Shown: positions 19,891-30,114 of the stretch, piece by piece | Position numbering within the stretch: position 1 is the stretch's first letter | How the letters are laid out: each line of letters begins with the position of its first letter | NCBI RefSeq assembly: GCF_000210075.1 | Contig: NC_021017.1 | Coordinates: 242,694 to 306,693, forward strand | Direction: 5' to 3' | Source of the DNA: Bacteroides xylanisolvens XB1A | GTDB taxonomy: Bacteria > Bacteroidota > Bacteroidia > Bacteroidales > Bacteroidaceae | Length of the DNA: 64,000 nucleotides | The notes under the pieces: generated by a model | Told to the model about the DNA's origin: nothing | Seen by the model: only the letters and a program-made list of their open reading frames with translations | The model's database searches: none | Position numbers and translations under genes: made by a program

Positions 19891-20253
19891 CTATTCTGAA
19901 AGTAAACTGGTTTCTATTAATTCTTTCAATTGGGCTTTATTCATAGTGCCTAATTTCATTGTCGGTTTGCCGTTCAACGGGCAAAGTAACAGATTGGGAA
20001 TGGTACGAATCTTAAATGCGCTTTCCAGTTCCGGTTCCTGATCGACGTCCACTTTATAAATATCTAATTTCCCTTCGTATTCTTTTGCCAATTGGTCTAA
20101 TATAGGCGATAATGCTTTGCAATAGACACACCAGGGTGCATGAAAATCGACCAGGCAAGGTTTATTCCCTTTAAAGTTCCAACTATCAGGATAAGATTGA
20201 TAATCAGCTACTTTCTCAACAAAACTATCTTTGGTTAAATCTATTATTTTCAT
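19891..20253 (-). CDS. Thioredoxin-family protein
   Basis: 120-residue single-domain thioredoxin fold without a signal peptide. The active site FHAPWCVYCKALSPIL carries the CXXC as CVYC rather than the usual CGPC, which would change its redox potential. The cis-proline is in FKIRTIPNLLLCP. It is a cytoplasmic thiol reductase or isomerase, client unknown. It stands alone, divergent from the efflux operon. Confidence 0.88.
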   Translation of the reverse strand: MKIIDLTKDSFVEKVADYQSYPDSWNFKGNKPCLVDFHAPWCVYCKALSPILDQLAKEYEGKLDIYKVDVDQEPELESAFKIRTIPNLLLCPLNGKPTMKLGTMNKAQLKELIETSLLSE

Positions 20254-20444
20254 ATATCCTACTATTTTTTAATGATTCGTTTTATTTTCTCTCCTGCAAA
20301 GATAGGGGAGTTGGAATGAAAGAAGGCTGGCCATTTTTCCTGTTGTGTTTACAATTCTTCCTTTATGGCTCTTTTCTAATCAAATTCTAATCTGATATGA
20401 GAGGCTTATAATCGTTTTTTTCCGTTTCTCCGGTTGCAGAATTG

Positions 20445-20452
20445 TAATTTTG
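20445..20452 (+). promoter_or_regulatory. Candidate -7 box for the metal efflux operon
   Basis: TAATTTTG matches TAnnTTTG, 41 bases before the TolC-family ATG. Confidence 0.45.
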
Positions 20453-20492
20453 CTGCGACAACTACGATAAGGTAATAAAGATAAATATAGTA

Positions 20493-21758
20493 ATGAACAG
20501 AGAATTTTTAATTTCTTTTTTTCTTCTGCTGACAGGAGGAATATGTGCGCAACAGGCTACCACAGGAACATTAACGCTGAAAGAGGCGGAACAACGTTTC
20601 CTGGAACGTAACTTATCGCTGATAGCCGAACGGTATAACATTGATATGGCACAGGCACAAGTGCTGCAAGCCAGGTTATTTGAGAATCCGGTCATCTCGC
20701 TGGAACAGAATGTCTATAACCGCTTGAACGGAAAGTATTTTGATTTTGGTAAGGAGGGTGAAACGGTTGTGGAGGTTGAACAGGTCATTCGCCTTGCCGG
20801 ACAGCGAAACAAGCAGATAAAGCTGGAAAAAATCAATAAGGAAATAGCGGAATATCAGTTTGAAGAGGTGATGAGAACACTCCGTCAGGAGTTGAATGAG
20901 AAGTTTGTGCAAGTCTATTTTCTTTCGAAATCCATATCCATCTACGAGAAAGAAGTGAACTCTCTGCAAGAACTGCTTGCCGGAATGAAGCTGCAACAGG
21001 AGAAAGGAAATATCTCATTGATGGAAATGTCTCGTTTGGAATCTATGCTATTTTCGCTGAAGAAAGAGAAGAACGAACGGGAAAACGAGTTGCTGACTCT
21101 TAGAGGAGAACTGAATGTCTTGTTAAATCTTCCGGGAGATACTACGGTTAAGTTATCACTGGACGAAGAGGTGTTGAAGCAATTGGATTTGTCTCAATTA
21201 TCGTTTGCTGATTTGAAAGCGATGGTAAATGAACGTCCCGACTTGAAGATTGCCAGAAGTACGGTAAGTGCTTCCCGTGCCAATCTGAAATTGCAGAAAT
21301 CGATGGCATTTCCGGAGTTCTCGGTGAAAGGGAACTATGACCGTGCCGGAAACTTTATCAATAACTATTTTGCGGTAGGAGTGAGCTTGTCAGTACCTAT
21401 TTTCAATCGCAATCAGGGAAATATAAAGGCAGCCCGTTTTAGTATTCAACAGGCAGGAGCGGAACAGGAAAATGCTGCTAATCGTGCAGATATGGAACTT
21501 TATACCGCTTATGCTTCACTGGAAAAAGCAGTTCAGCTTTACCAATCTACCAATATGGATTTGGAACGTAATTTTGAGAAACTGATAACAGGAGTGAATG
21601 AAAACTTTACCAAGCGGAATATCAGCTTGCTGGAGTTTATCGATTATTATGACAGTTATAAGGAAACCTGTATTCAGTTGCATGAAATAAAGAAAGATGT
21701 TTTCCTCGCGATGGAAAACCTGAATACAACTATCGGGCAAAATATATTAAACTACTAA
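20493..21758 (+). CDS. TolC-family outer membrane efflux protein
   Basis: 421-residue outer membrane channel of a tripartite metal efflux pump. The signal peptide MNREFLISFFLLLTGGICAQ is clear. Two OEP-type helical repeats follow, with the usual LTLKEAEQRFLERN start (near 27), AQVLQARLFENPVISLEQN, and the second-half block NERPDLKIARSTVSASRANLKLQKS, then the barrel strand VGVSLSVPIFNRNQGNIKAA. It opens an operon with the adaptor (22 bases later) and the RND pump, as in CzcCBA/CusCBA systems. Confidence 0.92.
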   Translation: MNREFLISFFLLLTGGICAQQATTGTLTLKEAEQRFLERNLSLIAERYNIDMAQAQVLQARLFENPVISLEQNVYNRLNGKYFDFGKEGETVVEVEQVIRLAGQRNKQIKLEKINKEIAEYQFEEVMRTLRQELNEKFVQVYFLSKSISIYEKEVNSLQELLAGMKLQQEKGNISLMEMSRLESMLFSLKKEKNERENELLTLRGELNVLLNLPGDTTVKLSLDEEVLKQLDLSQLSFADLKAMVNERPDLKIARSTVSASRANLKLQKSMAFPEFSVKGNYDRAGNFINNYFAVGVSLSVPIFNRNQGNIKAARFSIQQAGAEQENAANRADMELYTAYASLEKAVQLYQSTNMDLERNFEKLITGVNENFTKRNISLLEFIDYYDSYKETCIQLHEIKKDVFLAMENLNTTIGQNILNY

Positions 21759-21780
21759 TATTCATAAATTATCAAAGACT

Positions 21781-22875
21781 ATGAACTGGAATAAATTCCT
21801 TCCTTGCATATTGCTTACTACCGTATTGGGAGCATGCTCCGGTAAAGGAGAACAACCGAATGTTGAACCGACTGCTTTATGCCTGACAGATAGCTTGTTG
21901 AGAATTGTATCTGTCGATACGGTTCACGTTCAAGAAGTGATTGATGAACTGACATTGAACGGACGGGTCACTTTTAATGAAAATCAGGTAGCGCATGTAT
22001 ATCCGATGTTTGGAGGCACGGTGACGGAACTGAAAGCAGAAATAGGAGATTATGTTCGTAAAGGAGATGTACTGGCAGTCATCCGCAGTGGAGAAGTGGC
22101 GGACTATGAGAAACAATTGAAAGAAGCGGAACAACAACTGTTGCTCGCCCGCAGAAACATGGATGCTACGTAGGATATGTATAATTCCGGCATGGCTTCG
22201 GATAAAGATATGCTTCAGGCAAAGCAGGAGTTGACGAGTGCCGAAGCCGAAGAAAGAAGGATAAAGGAAGTCTTTTCCATTTATAATTTCTCCGGAAATG
22301 CTTATTATCAGTTGAAATCTCCTGTTTCGGGCTTTATTGTGGAGAAACAAATCAGCAGGGATATGCAGTTGCGTCCGGATCAGAGTGAAGAGTTGTTTAC
22401 GATTTCGGGGTTGTCGGACGTATGGGTGATGGCAGATGTGTATGAAAGCGATATCAGTAAAGTTTCTGAAGGTGCTTCTGTACGTATTTCTACTTTGGCC
22501 TATCCGGATAAGATGTTTGCCGGCACTATTGATAAGGTATATCATTTGCTGAATAGCGAAAGTAAAACAATGAATGTCCGTATCAAATTAAAGAATGAAG
22601 AGTATCTGTTGAAGCCGGGGATGTTTACGAATGTAAGTGTGAAGTGCAAAGCAGATGGAACTTCAATGCCTCGTATCGATTCTCATGCGCTGGTGTTTGA
22701 AGGAGGGAAAAACTATGTTGTTGTAGTAGAGCCGGATCAGCGTTTGCAGGTGAAAGAGGTAGATGTATACAAACAGTTGAGCAAGGAGTGTTATATCCGT
22801 TCCGGGCTTTCTGAGGGGGACAGGGTGCTGAATAATAATGTATTGTTGGTATATAATGCGTTGAATGCAGATTAA
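21781..22875 (+). pseudogene. RND efflux periplasmic adaptor (CzcB/CusB family) with in-frame TAG
   Basis: Membrane-fusion protein of about 364 residues if read through. The lipoprotein signal ends in LGAC near residue 20. Residues 60-110 hold the first barrel-sandwich half (VYPMFGGTVTELKAEIGDYVRKGDVLAVIRS), then the helical hairpin, then the second half (LKSPVSGFIVEKQISRDMQLRPD) and the beta-barrel domains. At 22171-22173 an in-frame TAG interrupts the hairpin: ...RRNMDAT, stop, DMYNSGMASDKD... The downstream frame is otherwise intact to 22875, so no bases are missing. Unless the stop is suppressed or is a sequencing error, the pump has no complete adaptor. An internal ATG follows the stop, but a product from it would lack the signal and half of the sandwich domain. 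Confidence 0.87.
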
Positions 22876-22889
22876 AAACAGAAAATAGT

Positions 22890-25800
22890 ATGCACAAATT
22901 CATAGATAATATAGTGGCTTTCTCGCTGAAGAATAAGTTCTTTATTTTCTTCTGTACAGCGATTGCCGTTATAGCCGGAGCTGTTTCTTTTAAACATACT
23001 CCGATAGATGCTTTCCCGGATGTGACGAATACGAAAGTGACGATTATCACGCAATGGCCGGGACGTAGTGCGGAAGAGGTAGAGAAGTTTATCACCATTC
23101 CTGTTGAGATTGCCATGAATCCTGTTCAGAAGAAAACGGATATTCGTTCTACCACTCTTTTCGGACTTTCTGTAATCAATGTGATGTTCGAAGACCGTGT
23201 GGATGATTTCACCGCCCGTCAACAGGTATATAATTTATTGAATGACGCCGATCTTCCTGACGGGGTAACTCCGGAAGTGCAACCGTTATATGGCCCGACG
23301 GGAGAAATATTTCGTTATACACTCCGTAGTGATAAACGTAGTGTGCGGGAGCTGAAAACAATCCAAGATTGGGTGATTGAGCGTAATCTCCGTTCGGTAT
23401 CCGGCGTAGCGGATATTGTGAGCTTCGGTGGAGAAGTGAAAACGTTTGAGGTAAGCGTGAATCCTCACCAGTTGATTAACTATGGAATTACTTCTTTGGA
23501 GCTTTATGATGCGATAGCCAAGAGTAATATCAATGTAGGAGGAGATGTCATCACCAAGAGTTCGCAAGCTTATGTTGTTCGTGGAATTGGTCTGATTAAC
23601 GACTTGGAAGAATTGAGAAACATCGTAGTGAAAAACATCAACGGTACTCCGATTTTGGTGAAGAATCTTGCCGATGTACACGAATCCTGTTTGCCCCGTC
23701 TCGGCCAGGTAGGACGAATGGATGAAGATGATGTGGTACAAGGCATTGTAGTCATGCGGAAAGGGGAGAATCCGGGCGAGGTGATTGCAAACCTGAAAGA
23801 TAAAATAGAAGACTTGAATCAGAATATACTTCCGAAAGATGTGAAAATCGTGTCATTCTATGACCGGGAGGATTTGGTGAATCTGGCGGTAAAGACGGTG
23901 ACACATAATCTGATCGAAGGAATTTTATTGGTTACGTTTATTGTATTGATTTTTATGGCAGATTGGCGGACTACCGTGATTGTTGCTGTCGTTATCCCAT
24001 TAGCCCTTCTATTCGCTTTTATCTGTTTACGGGCGATGGGAATGTCCGCCAATCTGCTTTCTATGGGAGCCATTGACTTCGGTATCATTATTGATGGGGC
24101 AGTGGTGATGGTGGAAGGAGTGTTTGTGGCTTTGGACAAGAAAGCAAGGCAAGTAGGAATGCCGGCATTTAATGTCATGTCCAAAATGGGATTGATCCGT
24201 AACACCGCAAAAGATAAGGCGAAAGCAGTTTTCTTCTCCAAATTGATTATCATAACCGCGTTGATTCCTATCTTCTCTTTCCAGAAGGTAGAAGGAAAGA
24301 TGTTCTCTCCTTTAGCCTATACGCTGGGTTTTGCACTATTGGGAGCTTTGATCTTTACGCTGACCCTGGTGCCGGTAATGTCTTCTATGTTGTTGAAGAA
24401 GAATGTTCGTGAGAAGAATAATCGTTTTGTCCGTTTTGTCAATACAAAGTGTACGGCTCTTTTTGATTTATTCTATGCGCACAGGAAACTGACTATCGGA
24501 CTGGCAACGGTCATAGCAGGTGTCGGATTATGGCTTTTCTCTTTCTTGGGTACGGAGTTTCTTCCACAGTTGAATGAGGGGGCTATCTATATTCGTGCCA
24601 CCTTGCCACAAAGCATTTCGCTGGATGAATCGGTGACGCTTGCCAATAAAATGAGAAGGAAGCTATTAACGTTTTCGGAAGTACGTCAAGTCCTGTCACA
24701 GACCGGACGACCGAATGACGGAACAGATGCTACCGGATTTTATAATATCGAGTTTCACGTTGATATATACCCTGAAAAGGAATGGGAGAGTAAACTGACT
24801 AAAATGGAACTGATCGATAAAATGCAGGAGGATTTATCCATTTACCCCGGCATTGACTTCAATTTCTCACAGCCGATTACCGATAATGTGGAGGAAGCCG
24901 CTTCCGGCGTGAAAGGATCTATTGCGGTGAAGGTGTTTGGTAAAGACTTGTATGAGTCGGAGAAATATGCGGTGCAGATTGAGGAAATCCTGGGCACGGT
25001 TCAAGGAATTGAAGACTTGGGTGTGATTCGAAATATCGGTCAGCCGGAACTTCGTATAGAGTTGAATGAAGGTCAGTTGGCGCGTTACGGCGTTGCTAAG
25101 GAAGATGTGCAATCGATTATCGAGATGGCTATTGGCGGAAAATCGGCTTCATTGTTGTATGAGGACGAACGGAAATTCAATATCATGGTAAGGTATAGCG
25201 AGCAATTCCGCCAGAATGAAGAGGAGATAGGTAAAATACTGGTTCCGGCAATGGATGGCACAATGGTGCCTATCAAGGAACTGGCAGATATAACGACCAT
25301 TACGGGACCATTACTTATTTTCCGTGATAATCATGCACGCTTCTGTGCAGTGAAGTTCTCGGTGAGAGGCCGTGACATGGGTACGGCAGTTGCCGAGGCA
25401 CAGAAAAAAGTGAATGCATCCGTACATCTTCCGGCAGGATATTCGCTGAAATGGACTGGTGATTTCGAGAACCAGCAACGTGCCACGAAACGCTTGGCAC
25501 AAGTGGTTCCCATCAGTATTGCTATCATCTTTATCATCCTGTTTATTCTGTTCTCTAATGCGCGGGATGCCGGACTGGTATTGCTGAATGTGCCATTTGC
25601 CGCTGTGGGGGGTATTGTAGCCCTTCTGATAACACGATTCAACTTCTCCATTTCTGCAGGTATCGGTTTCATAGCCTTGTTCGGTATTTGTATTCAGAAC
25701 GGCGTGATTATGATTTCCGACATCAAAGCGAATCTGAAACTGGGTTCTCCTTTGGAAGAGGCTACGAAAGAAGGAGTACGCTCACGCATTCGTCCTGTGA

Positions 25801-26015
25801 TTATGACAGCGGCAATGGCGGCTATCGGTTTGTTGCCTGCTGCCATGAGTCATGGAATTGGTTCGGAATCACAGCGTCCGTTGGCGATTGTTATTATCGG
25901 CGGATTGATAGGAGCGACTTTCTTTGCCTTGTTTGTCTTTCCTCTCATCGTAGAAGTGGTATATGAACGAATGTTATATGATAAAAACGGAAAGTTATTG
26001 CAAAGACGTATTTAG
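22890..26015 (+). CDS. CzcA/CusA-family heavy-metal RND efflux pump
   Basis: 1041-residue inner membrane proton-driven pump. HME-RND marks are present: the N-terminal membrane segment, then HTPIDAFPDVTNTKVTIITQWPGRSAEEVEKF, the TM4 motif MGAIDFGIIIDGAVVMVEG (DFG..xDGAVVMVE, proton relay), and the second-half block with RIRPVIMTAAMAAIGLLPAA. Twelve transmembrane helices and two large periplasmic loops fit the length. The aspartate-type TM4 motif indicates divalent cations (Zn/Co/Cd class) more than Cu/Ag, which is a weak inference. The ATG is 14 bases after the adaptor stop. The system faces a two-component system convergently placed downstream. Confidence 0.95.
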   Translation: MHKFIDNIVAFSLKNKFFIFFCTAIAVIAGAVSFKHTPIDAFPDVTNTKVTIITQWPGRSAEEVEKFITIPVEIAMNPVQKKTDIRSTTLFGLSVINVMFEDRVDDFTARQQVYNLLNDADLPDGVTPEVQPLYGPTGEIFRYTLRSDKRSVRELKTIQDWVIERNLRSVSGVADIVSFGGEVKTFEVSVNPHQLINYGITSLELYDAIAKSNINVGGDVITKSSQAYVVRGIGLINDLEELRNIVVKNINGTPILVKNLADVHESCLPRLGQVGRMDEDDVVQGIVVMRKGENPGEVIANLKDKIEDLNQNILPKDVKIVSFYDREDLVNLAVKTVTHNLIEGILLVTFIVLIFMADWRTTVIVAVVIPLALLFAFICLRAMGMSANLLSMGAIDFGIIIDGAVVMVEGVFVALDKKARQVGMPAFNVMSKMGLIRNTAKDKAKAVFFSKLIIITALIPIFSFQKVEGKMFSPLAYTLGFALLGALIFTLTLVPVMSSMLLKKNVREKNNRFVRFVNTKCTALFDLFYAHRKLTIGLATVIAGVGLWLFSFLGTEFLPQLNEGAIYIRATLPQSISLDESVTLANKMRRKLLTFSEVRQVLSQTGRPNDGTDATGFYNIEFHVDIYPEKEWESKLTKMELIDKMQEDLSIYPGIDFNFSQPITDNVEEAASGVKGSIAVKVFGKDLYESEKYAVQIEEILGTVQGIEDLGVIRNIGQPELRIELNEGQLARYGVAKEDVQSIIEMAIGGKSASLLYEDERKFNIMVRYSEQFRQNEEEIGKILVPAMDGTMVPIKELADITTITGPLLIFRDNHARFCAVKFSVRGRDMGTAVAEAQKKVNASVHLPAGYSLKWTGDFENQQRATKRLAQVVPISIAIIFIILFILFSNARDAGLVLLNVPFAAVGGIVALLITRFNFSISAGIGFIALFGICIQNGVIMISDIKANLKLGSPLEEATKEGVRSRIRPVIMTAAMAAIGLLPAAMSHGIGSESQRPLAIVIIGGLIGATFFALFVFPLIVEVVYERMLYDKNGKLLQRRI

Positions 26016-26026
26016 TTCATTTCTAT

Positions 26027-26049
26027 TCTATGAAAAAAACGTTCATAGA
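26027..26049. terminator. Hairpin between the convergent pump and kinase genes
   Basis: TCTATGAA ... TTCATAGA stem with a short AT-rich loop, 12 bases after the czcA-like stop. The T run is weak. Confidence 0.4.
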
Positions 26050-26103
26050 TTAAATTTGTAGTTTTCAGTAGGTAGAGAGAGAAAGGGATAAAAGAAGGGT
26101 GAA

Positions 26104-27435
26104 TTAAAAAATCACCCGTACTTTTGTTCCTTTTTCTATTTCTGAAGATATATCCAGCTTTCCATGATAAGCAGAAATGATTTTCAAAGTCAGACTAAGT
26201 CCGATGCCTTGTCCGGCATAATCCCGGGTGTTACTACACCGATAGAAAGACTGGAAAATATGCTCTATTTCTTCTTGCGGAATGCCGATTCCCTGATCTT
26301 CCACCTCAAGAATGACTTGTTGCTGCTCCCGATAGAGAGCCACATTTACTTCCTTATCGGAGTATTTACATGCGTTATCAATTATATTTTTCAATGCTAT
26401 CTTTAACAGATAAGGATTAGCCTTAACAACAGCTTGTTGTTCTGTTGCTTCCAAGTGGAGACGGATTCTTTTATTAAAATCGGTCAACTCTTTCAATATA
26501 TCAGATAGAATGATCTCTTCCACATTATTTTTCAGGAGTTCTTCTTCCTGCCGCGAAAGAAAAAGAAGGTGGCGGATCAGGCTGGACAACCGTTTACTCT
26601 CCGAAGAAATTCGTTGCAGGGATTCAATGTATTCTTTGGTACTTCTTTCTTTGAGCAGGCTGATTTCACATTCTCCCTGAATAGCAGTAATCGGATTGTT
26701 CAACTCGTGCGAAGCATGGCTTACAAAGGATTTCTCTGCCTTGAAAGCACTATCCAGGCGATCGAGCATACTATTTAATGTTTTTATCATGTCCTCCAGC
26801 TCGTCATTATTTCCGGTAGTCTTTAACCTACGATTCAGACTGTTGGCCCGTATTCTTTTCAATTCCTTTAATATGTGTTGCAGCGGAACCAAAATACGAC
26901 CGGAATATATTTTCCCGATGAAAAAGATCAGGATAGAACTGGCTAAAACGAGGAAAATGGAAAGTAACAACAGATGTTCCTTGATTTCTGTTCCGTAGGC
27001 ATTCCGGGACATGACGAGTACGATGAAATTCCCTTCATTATCCGGATAATAAAGGGCGGCTCCTAACTGGTCCTTATATTTAAAAGAGAAAGGAATACTG
27101 TCTTGCCTTGCCAGTAGAAGTGTTTGCTGGTGTTGCGTGAGATACTTATTCAACGTATCACGCACTTCAGAAAGACTGTCCATGTTGAGAAGAATCTCAT
27201 GAGCTTCGGGCAGGAGTTCATCATATTTTCGTTGGATAATCTGGTAACTCTGTTCGTCCACTTCATCCTTTTCCCAGTGCTTCTGTGCAGTCAGATAGGC
27301 TTTCTCACGCAGGTAGGAAGCATAGAGTTTATTGATATACTGTGTACTGAAAATATAAAATACAGCAATGATAATGACAGTGGTCAACACGCTGATTAAC
27401 GTATAGAAAAGAGCTATTTTGGAACCTATTTTCAT
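26104..27435 (-). CDS. Sensor histidine kinase (CusS-like, HAMP-containing)
   Basis: 443-residue kinase with two membrane helices (about 7-30 and 156-178) enclosing a periplasmic domain of about 125 residues. A HAMP domain (GRILVPLQHILKELKRI) and the kinase core follow: H-box SHASHELNNPITAIQG near 245, N-box NIIDNACKYS, G1 DQGIGIP, G2 GQGIGLSL. It follows the response regulator by 20 bases on the minus strand, making an operon of regulator then kinase. The position opposite the RND pump suggests it senses periplasmic metal and controls the pump; this is inferred from context. Confidence 0.92.
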   Translation of the reverse strand: MKIGSKIALFYTLISVLTTVIIIAVFYIFSTQYINKLYASYLREKAYLTAQKHWEKDEVDEQSYQIIQRKYDELLPEAHEILLNMDSLSEVRDTLNKYLTQHQQTLLLARQDSIPFSFKYKDQLGAALYYPDNEGNFIVLVMSRNAYGTEIKEHLLLLSIFLVLASSILIFFIGKIYSGRILVPLQHILKELKRIRANSLNRRLKTTGNNDELEDMIKTLNSMLDRLDSAFKAEKSFVSHASHELNNPITAIQGECEISLLKERSTKEYIESLQRISSESKRLSSLIRHLLFLSRQEEELLKNNVEEIILSDILKELTDFNKRIRLHLEATEQQAVVKANPYLLKIALKNIIDNACKYSDKEVNVALYREQQQVILEVEDQGIGIPQEEIEHIFQSFYRCSNTRDYAGQGIGLSLTLKIISAYHGKLDISSEIEKGTKVRVIF

Positions 27436-27455
27436 AGCCGGGATAGTTGGTGAGT

Positions 27456-28130
27456 TTAAGTATTCATGATATATCCTAATCCTACGACTGTGTGAATCAG
27501 CTTTTTATCAAAGTCACGGTCTATCTTTACCCGGAGATAGTTTACATAAACATCTACGATATTGGTATTGGTATCAAAGTTCTTGTCCCACACATCTTTG
27601 AGCAGGGTGATACGTGAGAGCGCAACCCCTTGATGAGTCATGAAATATTCGAGCAGACGATATTCCTTGACAGTAAGATCAATATCTATATTGCCTCTTT
27701 TAGCTCTTCGGGTATTGCAATCCAATATCAGATTATCACAGGTCAGCAGATTGGAGGTTACTTCTTTATTGCGTCTTAACAAGGCCTTGATGCGTGCCTC
27801 CAGTTCTTGGAAACTGAAAGGCTTGACGAGATAATCATCTGCTCCCGCATCCAGTCCTTTGACGATATCTTCCGTTGTACCCAAGGCTGTCAGCATGATC
27901 ACAGGAGACTGGTACCCAAACGTCTGCCGATAAAGCCGGCAAAGTTCCAAACCGTTTATTTTCGGCATGATAATGTCCAGTATCAAAAGGTCGAAAGGTT
28001 CGTCCTGAAGGATTTTCCAACCGGCGTTTCCGTCATGACAGACGGTTACTGTATGTCCGAACTCTTTTAACCCCCGTTCAATGAAAGAGGCGATGTTTAT
28101 TTCATCTTCAACTAATAATATCTTTGCCAT
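27456..28130 (-). CDS. OmpR-family response regulator
   Basis: 224-residue regulator: receiver domain MAKILLVEDEINIASF with phospho-acceptor in DLLILDIIMPKINGLEL (near residue 52), the conserved Thr/Lys (MLTALG, DDYLVKPFSFQELEARI), and a C-terminal winged helix (LTVKEYRLLEYFMTHQG.. VDVYVNYLRVKID). First gene of the two-component operon. The start is the second of two adjacent ATG codons. The likely target is the efflux operon opposite; no operator was identified by eye. Confidence 0.93.
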   Translation of the reverse strand: MAKILLVEDEINIASFIERGLKEFGHTVTVCHDGNAGWKILQDEPFDLLILDIIMPKINGLELCRLYRQTFGYQSPVIMLTALGTTEDIVKGLDAGADDYLVKPFSFQELEARIKALLRRNKEVTSNLLTCDNLILDCNTRRAKRGNIDIDLTVKEYRLLEYFMTHQGVALSRITLLKDVWDKNFDTNTNIVDVYVNYLRVKIDRDFDKKLIHTVVGLGYIMNT

Positions 28131-28149
28131 CATTCAGATTGTTTATGCG

Positions 28150-28157
28150 CAAAGATA
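28150..28157 (-). promoter_or_regulatory. Candidate -7 box for the response regulator operon
   Basis: TATCTTTG on the minus strand, 20 bases before the ATG. Confidence 0.5.
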
Positions 28158-28271
28158 CTTTTTTCCTGGCATCTGAAGAAAGAAATTCGCCCTACATTTA
28201 AGTGTTTCTCCTTTTTGAGTTGTACTGTTTTTCTGAAATTGCAAGGATACTTATCGCGCTATCCGGGATAA

Positions 28272-29936
28272 TTATCCCTTTGCTTCCTGATACATAAAGC
28301 GTTTGATTGACTTTTTCGCAGTCTTTTCAAATTCCTCGAAATGGATCTTTATCTTGCTTATTTGAGAATAGTTAGGAAGCTGTTGATTCAACTCGATACG
28401 GTTTTGTTCCATCACTTTCTGAATATCCGTCTGCTGCAATCCATGAGCGAAAGCGTCATCGAAATCCGGATAAATCATTGCTACCAGCTTTTCATGCTGT
28501 AAGACAATCAGTGATTCCGCAACATACGGCATATTATTCAGCTTGCTTTCAATTTCTTCCGGATAGATGTTCTGTCCGCTAGAGGTGAGAAGCAGGTTTT
28601 TGCTACGTCCGCGAACTGTTACGTAACCTTCTTCATCCAACGTGCCGAGGTCACCGGTATGCAGCCAGCCGTTAGCGTCAATAATTTGCGCGGTAGCTTC
28701 CGGATTTTTGTAATATCCCAGCATCATGTTCATTCCTCTACATACGATTTCTCCGGCATGCGTTTCCGGGTCCGGCGAGTCAATACGAACTTCCATCCGG
28801 CTGGTTGCCTTTCCGCAAGAAGCAAGTTTCAGCGTTTCCCAACGACTGGAGCAAATGATAGGACCACATTCAGTCATACCGTAAGCGATTGTATAGGGGA
28901 ATCCTATCTTTTTAAGGAAGGCCTCAACTTCAGCATTGAAAGGAGCGCCTCCGATAATAATCTCGTCAAAGTTTCCACCGAAGATTTCCATGGCGGCCTG
29001 CCGTGCCAGCGATTTGATTTTATCATTCACGATAGGCACTTTAAGCAATAACTTACCGATTGTGCTGTCTACTTTAGGAAGAATATCTTTCTTAATAATC
29101 TTTTCCACAATCAATGGCACACAAGAGATCACTCTTGGCTTGATTTCAGAGAAAGATTGAGAAATGATTTTCGGAGACGGCATGCGCGTCAGGAAATAGA
29201 TGTGTGCACCTGCAGAAAATCCGTAAAGGAAATCATATACCATACCGAACACATGCCCCATAGGCAACATGGAAACGATATGATCGCCCGGTTTAACGGG
29301 AAGCATCTCGAAGCAGTAAGCCACATTCGACCAAAGACTGCGATAGGGGAGCATCACTCCTTTAGAGTAACCTGTGGTGCCGGAAGTATAATTGATAATA
29401 GCCAGTTCTTCAGGATGATCCTTCCGGTAGCAAATATGTTCCGGGCGGAAGTTCTTGGGATATTGTCGACCATATATTGCATTCCGGTGTTCAAAAGCAT
29501 AAGTGAGTTTCTCGTTGCGTGATACTAATGGTGAGAAATCTGTTAGTAAAGCAATACCCTCTAATAAAGGCATGGCGTCCTCATTCAAATTTTCCCAGGC
29601 TTGGTCACCGACAAAAAGTAATTTGGCTTCGGAATGGTTGACGATATTATGAATATTATCTGCCTTGAATTCATGCAAAATAGGAACAATAACGGCTCCA
29701 TAAGTAATCGTTGCCAGGAAAGTAACCGCCCAATGAGCACTGTTACGTCCGCAAACGGCAATTTTATCTCCCGGCTGGATGCCGGCACTTTCCAAGACAA
29801 TGTGAAATTTAGCGATTTTACGCGCTACATCCTTATATTGAAGGGTAATTCCTTTATAGTCAGTTAAGGCATCCTTGTCCCAGTTTTTGATGATGCTTTG
29901 CTCAATATAATCAATGAACTGATGTTCTTGTTCCAT
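28272..29936 (-). CDS. Long-chain-fatty-acid-CoA ligase family (AMP-binding)
   Basis: 554-residue adenylate-forming enzyme. Core motifs: IINYTSGTTGYSKGVML (P-loop A3) near 180, YGMTECGPIICSS (A5), GWLHTGDLGTLDEEGYVTVRGRSKNLLLTSSGQNIYPEEIE (A7-A8), and the C-terminal lysine region KKSIKRFMYQ (A10). It activates a fatty acid or other carboxylate as acyl-AMP and then acyl-CoA at the membrane face. I chose the ATG at 29936 (MEQEHQF); a start at 29951 adds five residues. No pathway partner lies beside it, so the substrate cannot be refined. Confidence 0.92.
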   Translation of the reverse strand: MEQEHQFIDYIEQSIIKNWDKDALTDYKGITLQYKDVARKIAKFHIVLESAGIQPGDKIAVCGRNSAHWAVTFLATITYGAVIVPILHEFKADNIHNIVNHSEAKLLFVGDQAWENLNEDAMPLLEGIALLTDFSPLVSRNEKLTYAFEHRNAIYGRQYPKNFRPEHICYRKDHPEELAIINYTSGTTGYSKGVMLPYRSLWSNVAYCFEMLPVKPGDHIVSMLPMGHVFGMVYDFLYGFSAGAHIYFLTRMPSPKIISQSFSEIKPRVISCVPLIVEKIIKKDILPKVDSTIGKLLLKVPIVNDKIKSLARQAAMEIFGGNFDEIIIGGAPFNAEVEAFLKKIGFPYTIAYGMTECGPIICSSRWETLKLASCGKATSRMEVRIDSPDPETHAGEIVCRGMNMMLGYYKNPEATAQIIDANGWLHTGDLGTLDEEGYVTVRGRSKNLLLTSSGQNIYPEEIESKLNNMPYVAESLIVLQHEKLVAMIYPDFDDAFAHGLQQTDIQKVMEQNRIELNQQLPNYSQISKIKIHFEEFEKTAKKSIKRFMYQEAKG

Positions 29937-29967
29937 TCGATCTTTGCACATTTAGTTTAAAACTGCG

Positions 29968-29975
29968 CAAAATTA
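29968..29975 (-). promoter_or_regulatory. Candidate -7 box for the acyl-CoA ligase
   Basis: TAATTTTG on the minus strand, 32 bases before the ATG. Confidence 0.45.
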
Positions 29976-30114
29976 ATACTTCGCTGATGTAAACCGAATT
30001 TTAAATTCAAGTTTTACGGTTAATTAACGGAGGGGAATGAACAATTTTTACGGCTTGCTAAGGCGTTTTCGTGTTTCTTCCTTAAAACTAGTTTGTTGGC
30101 CTATTTAAAACATT

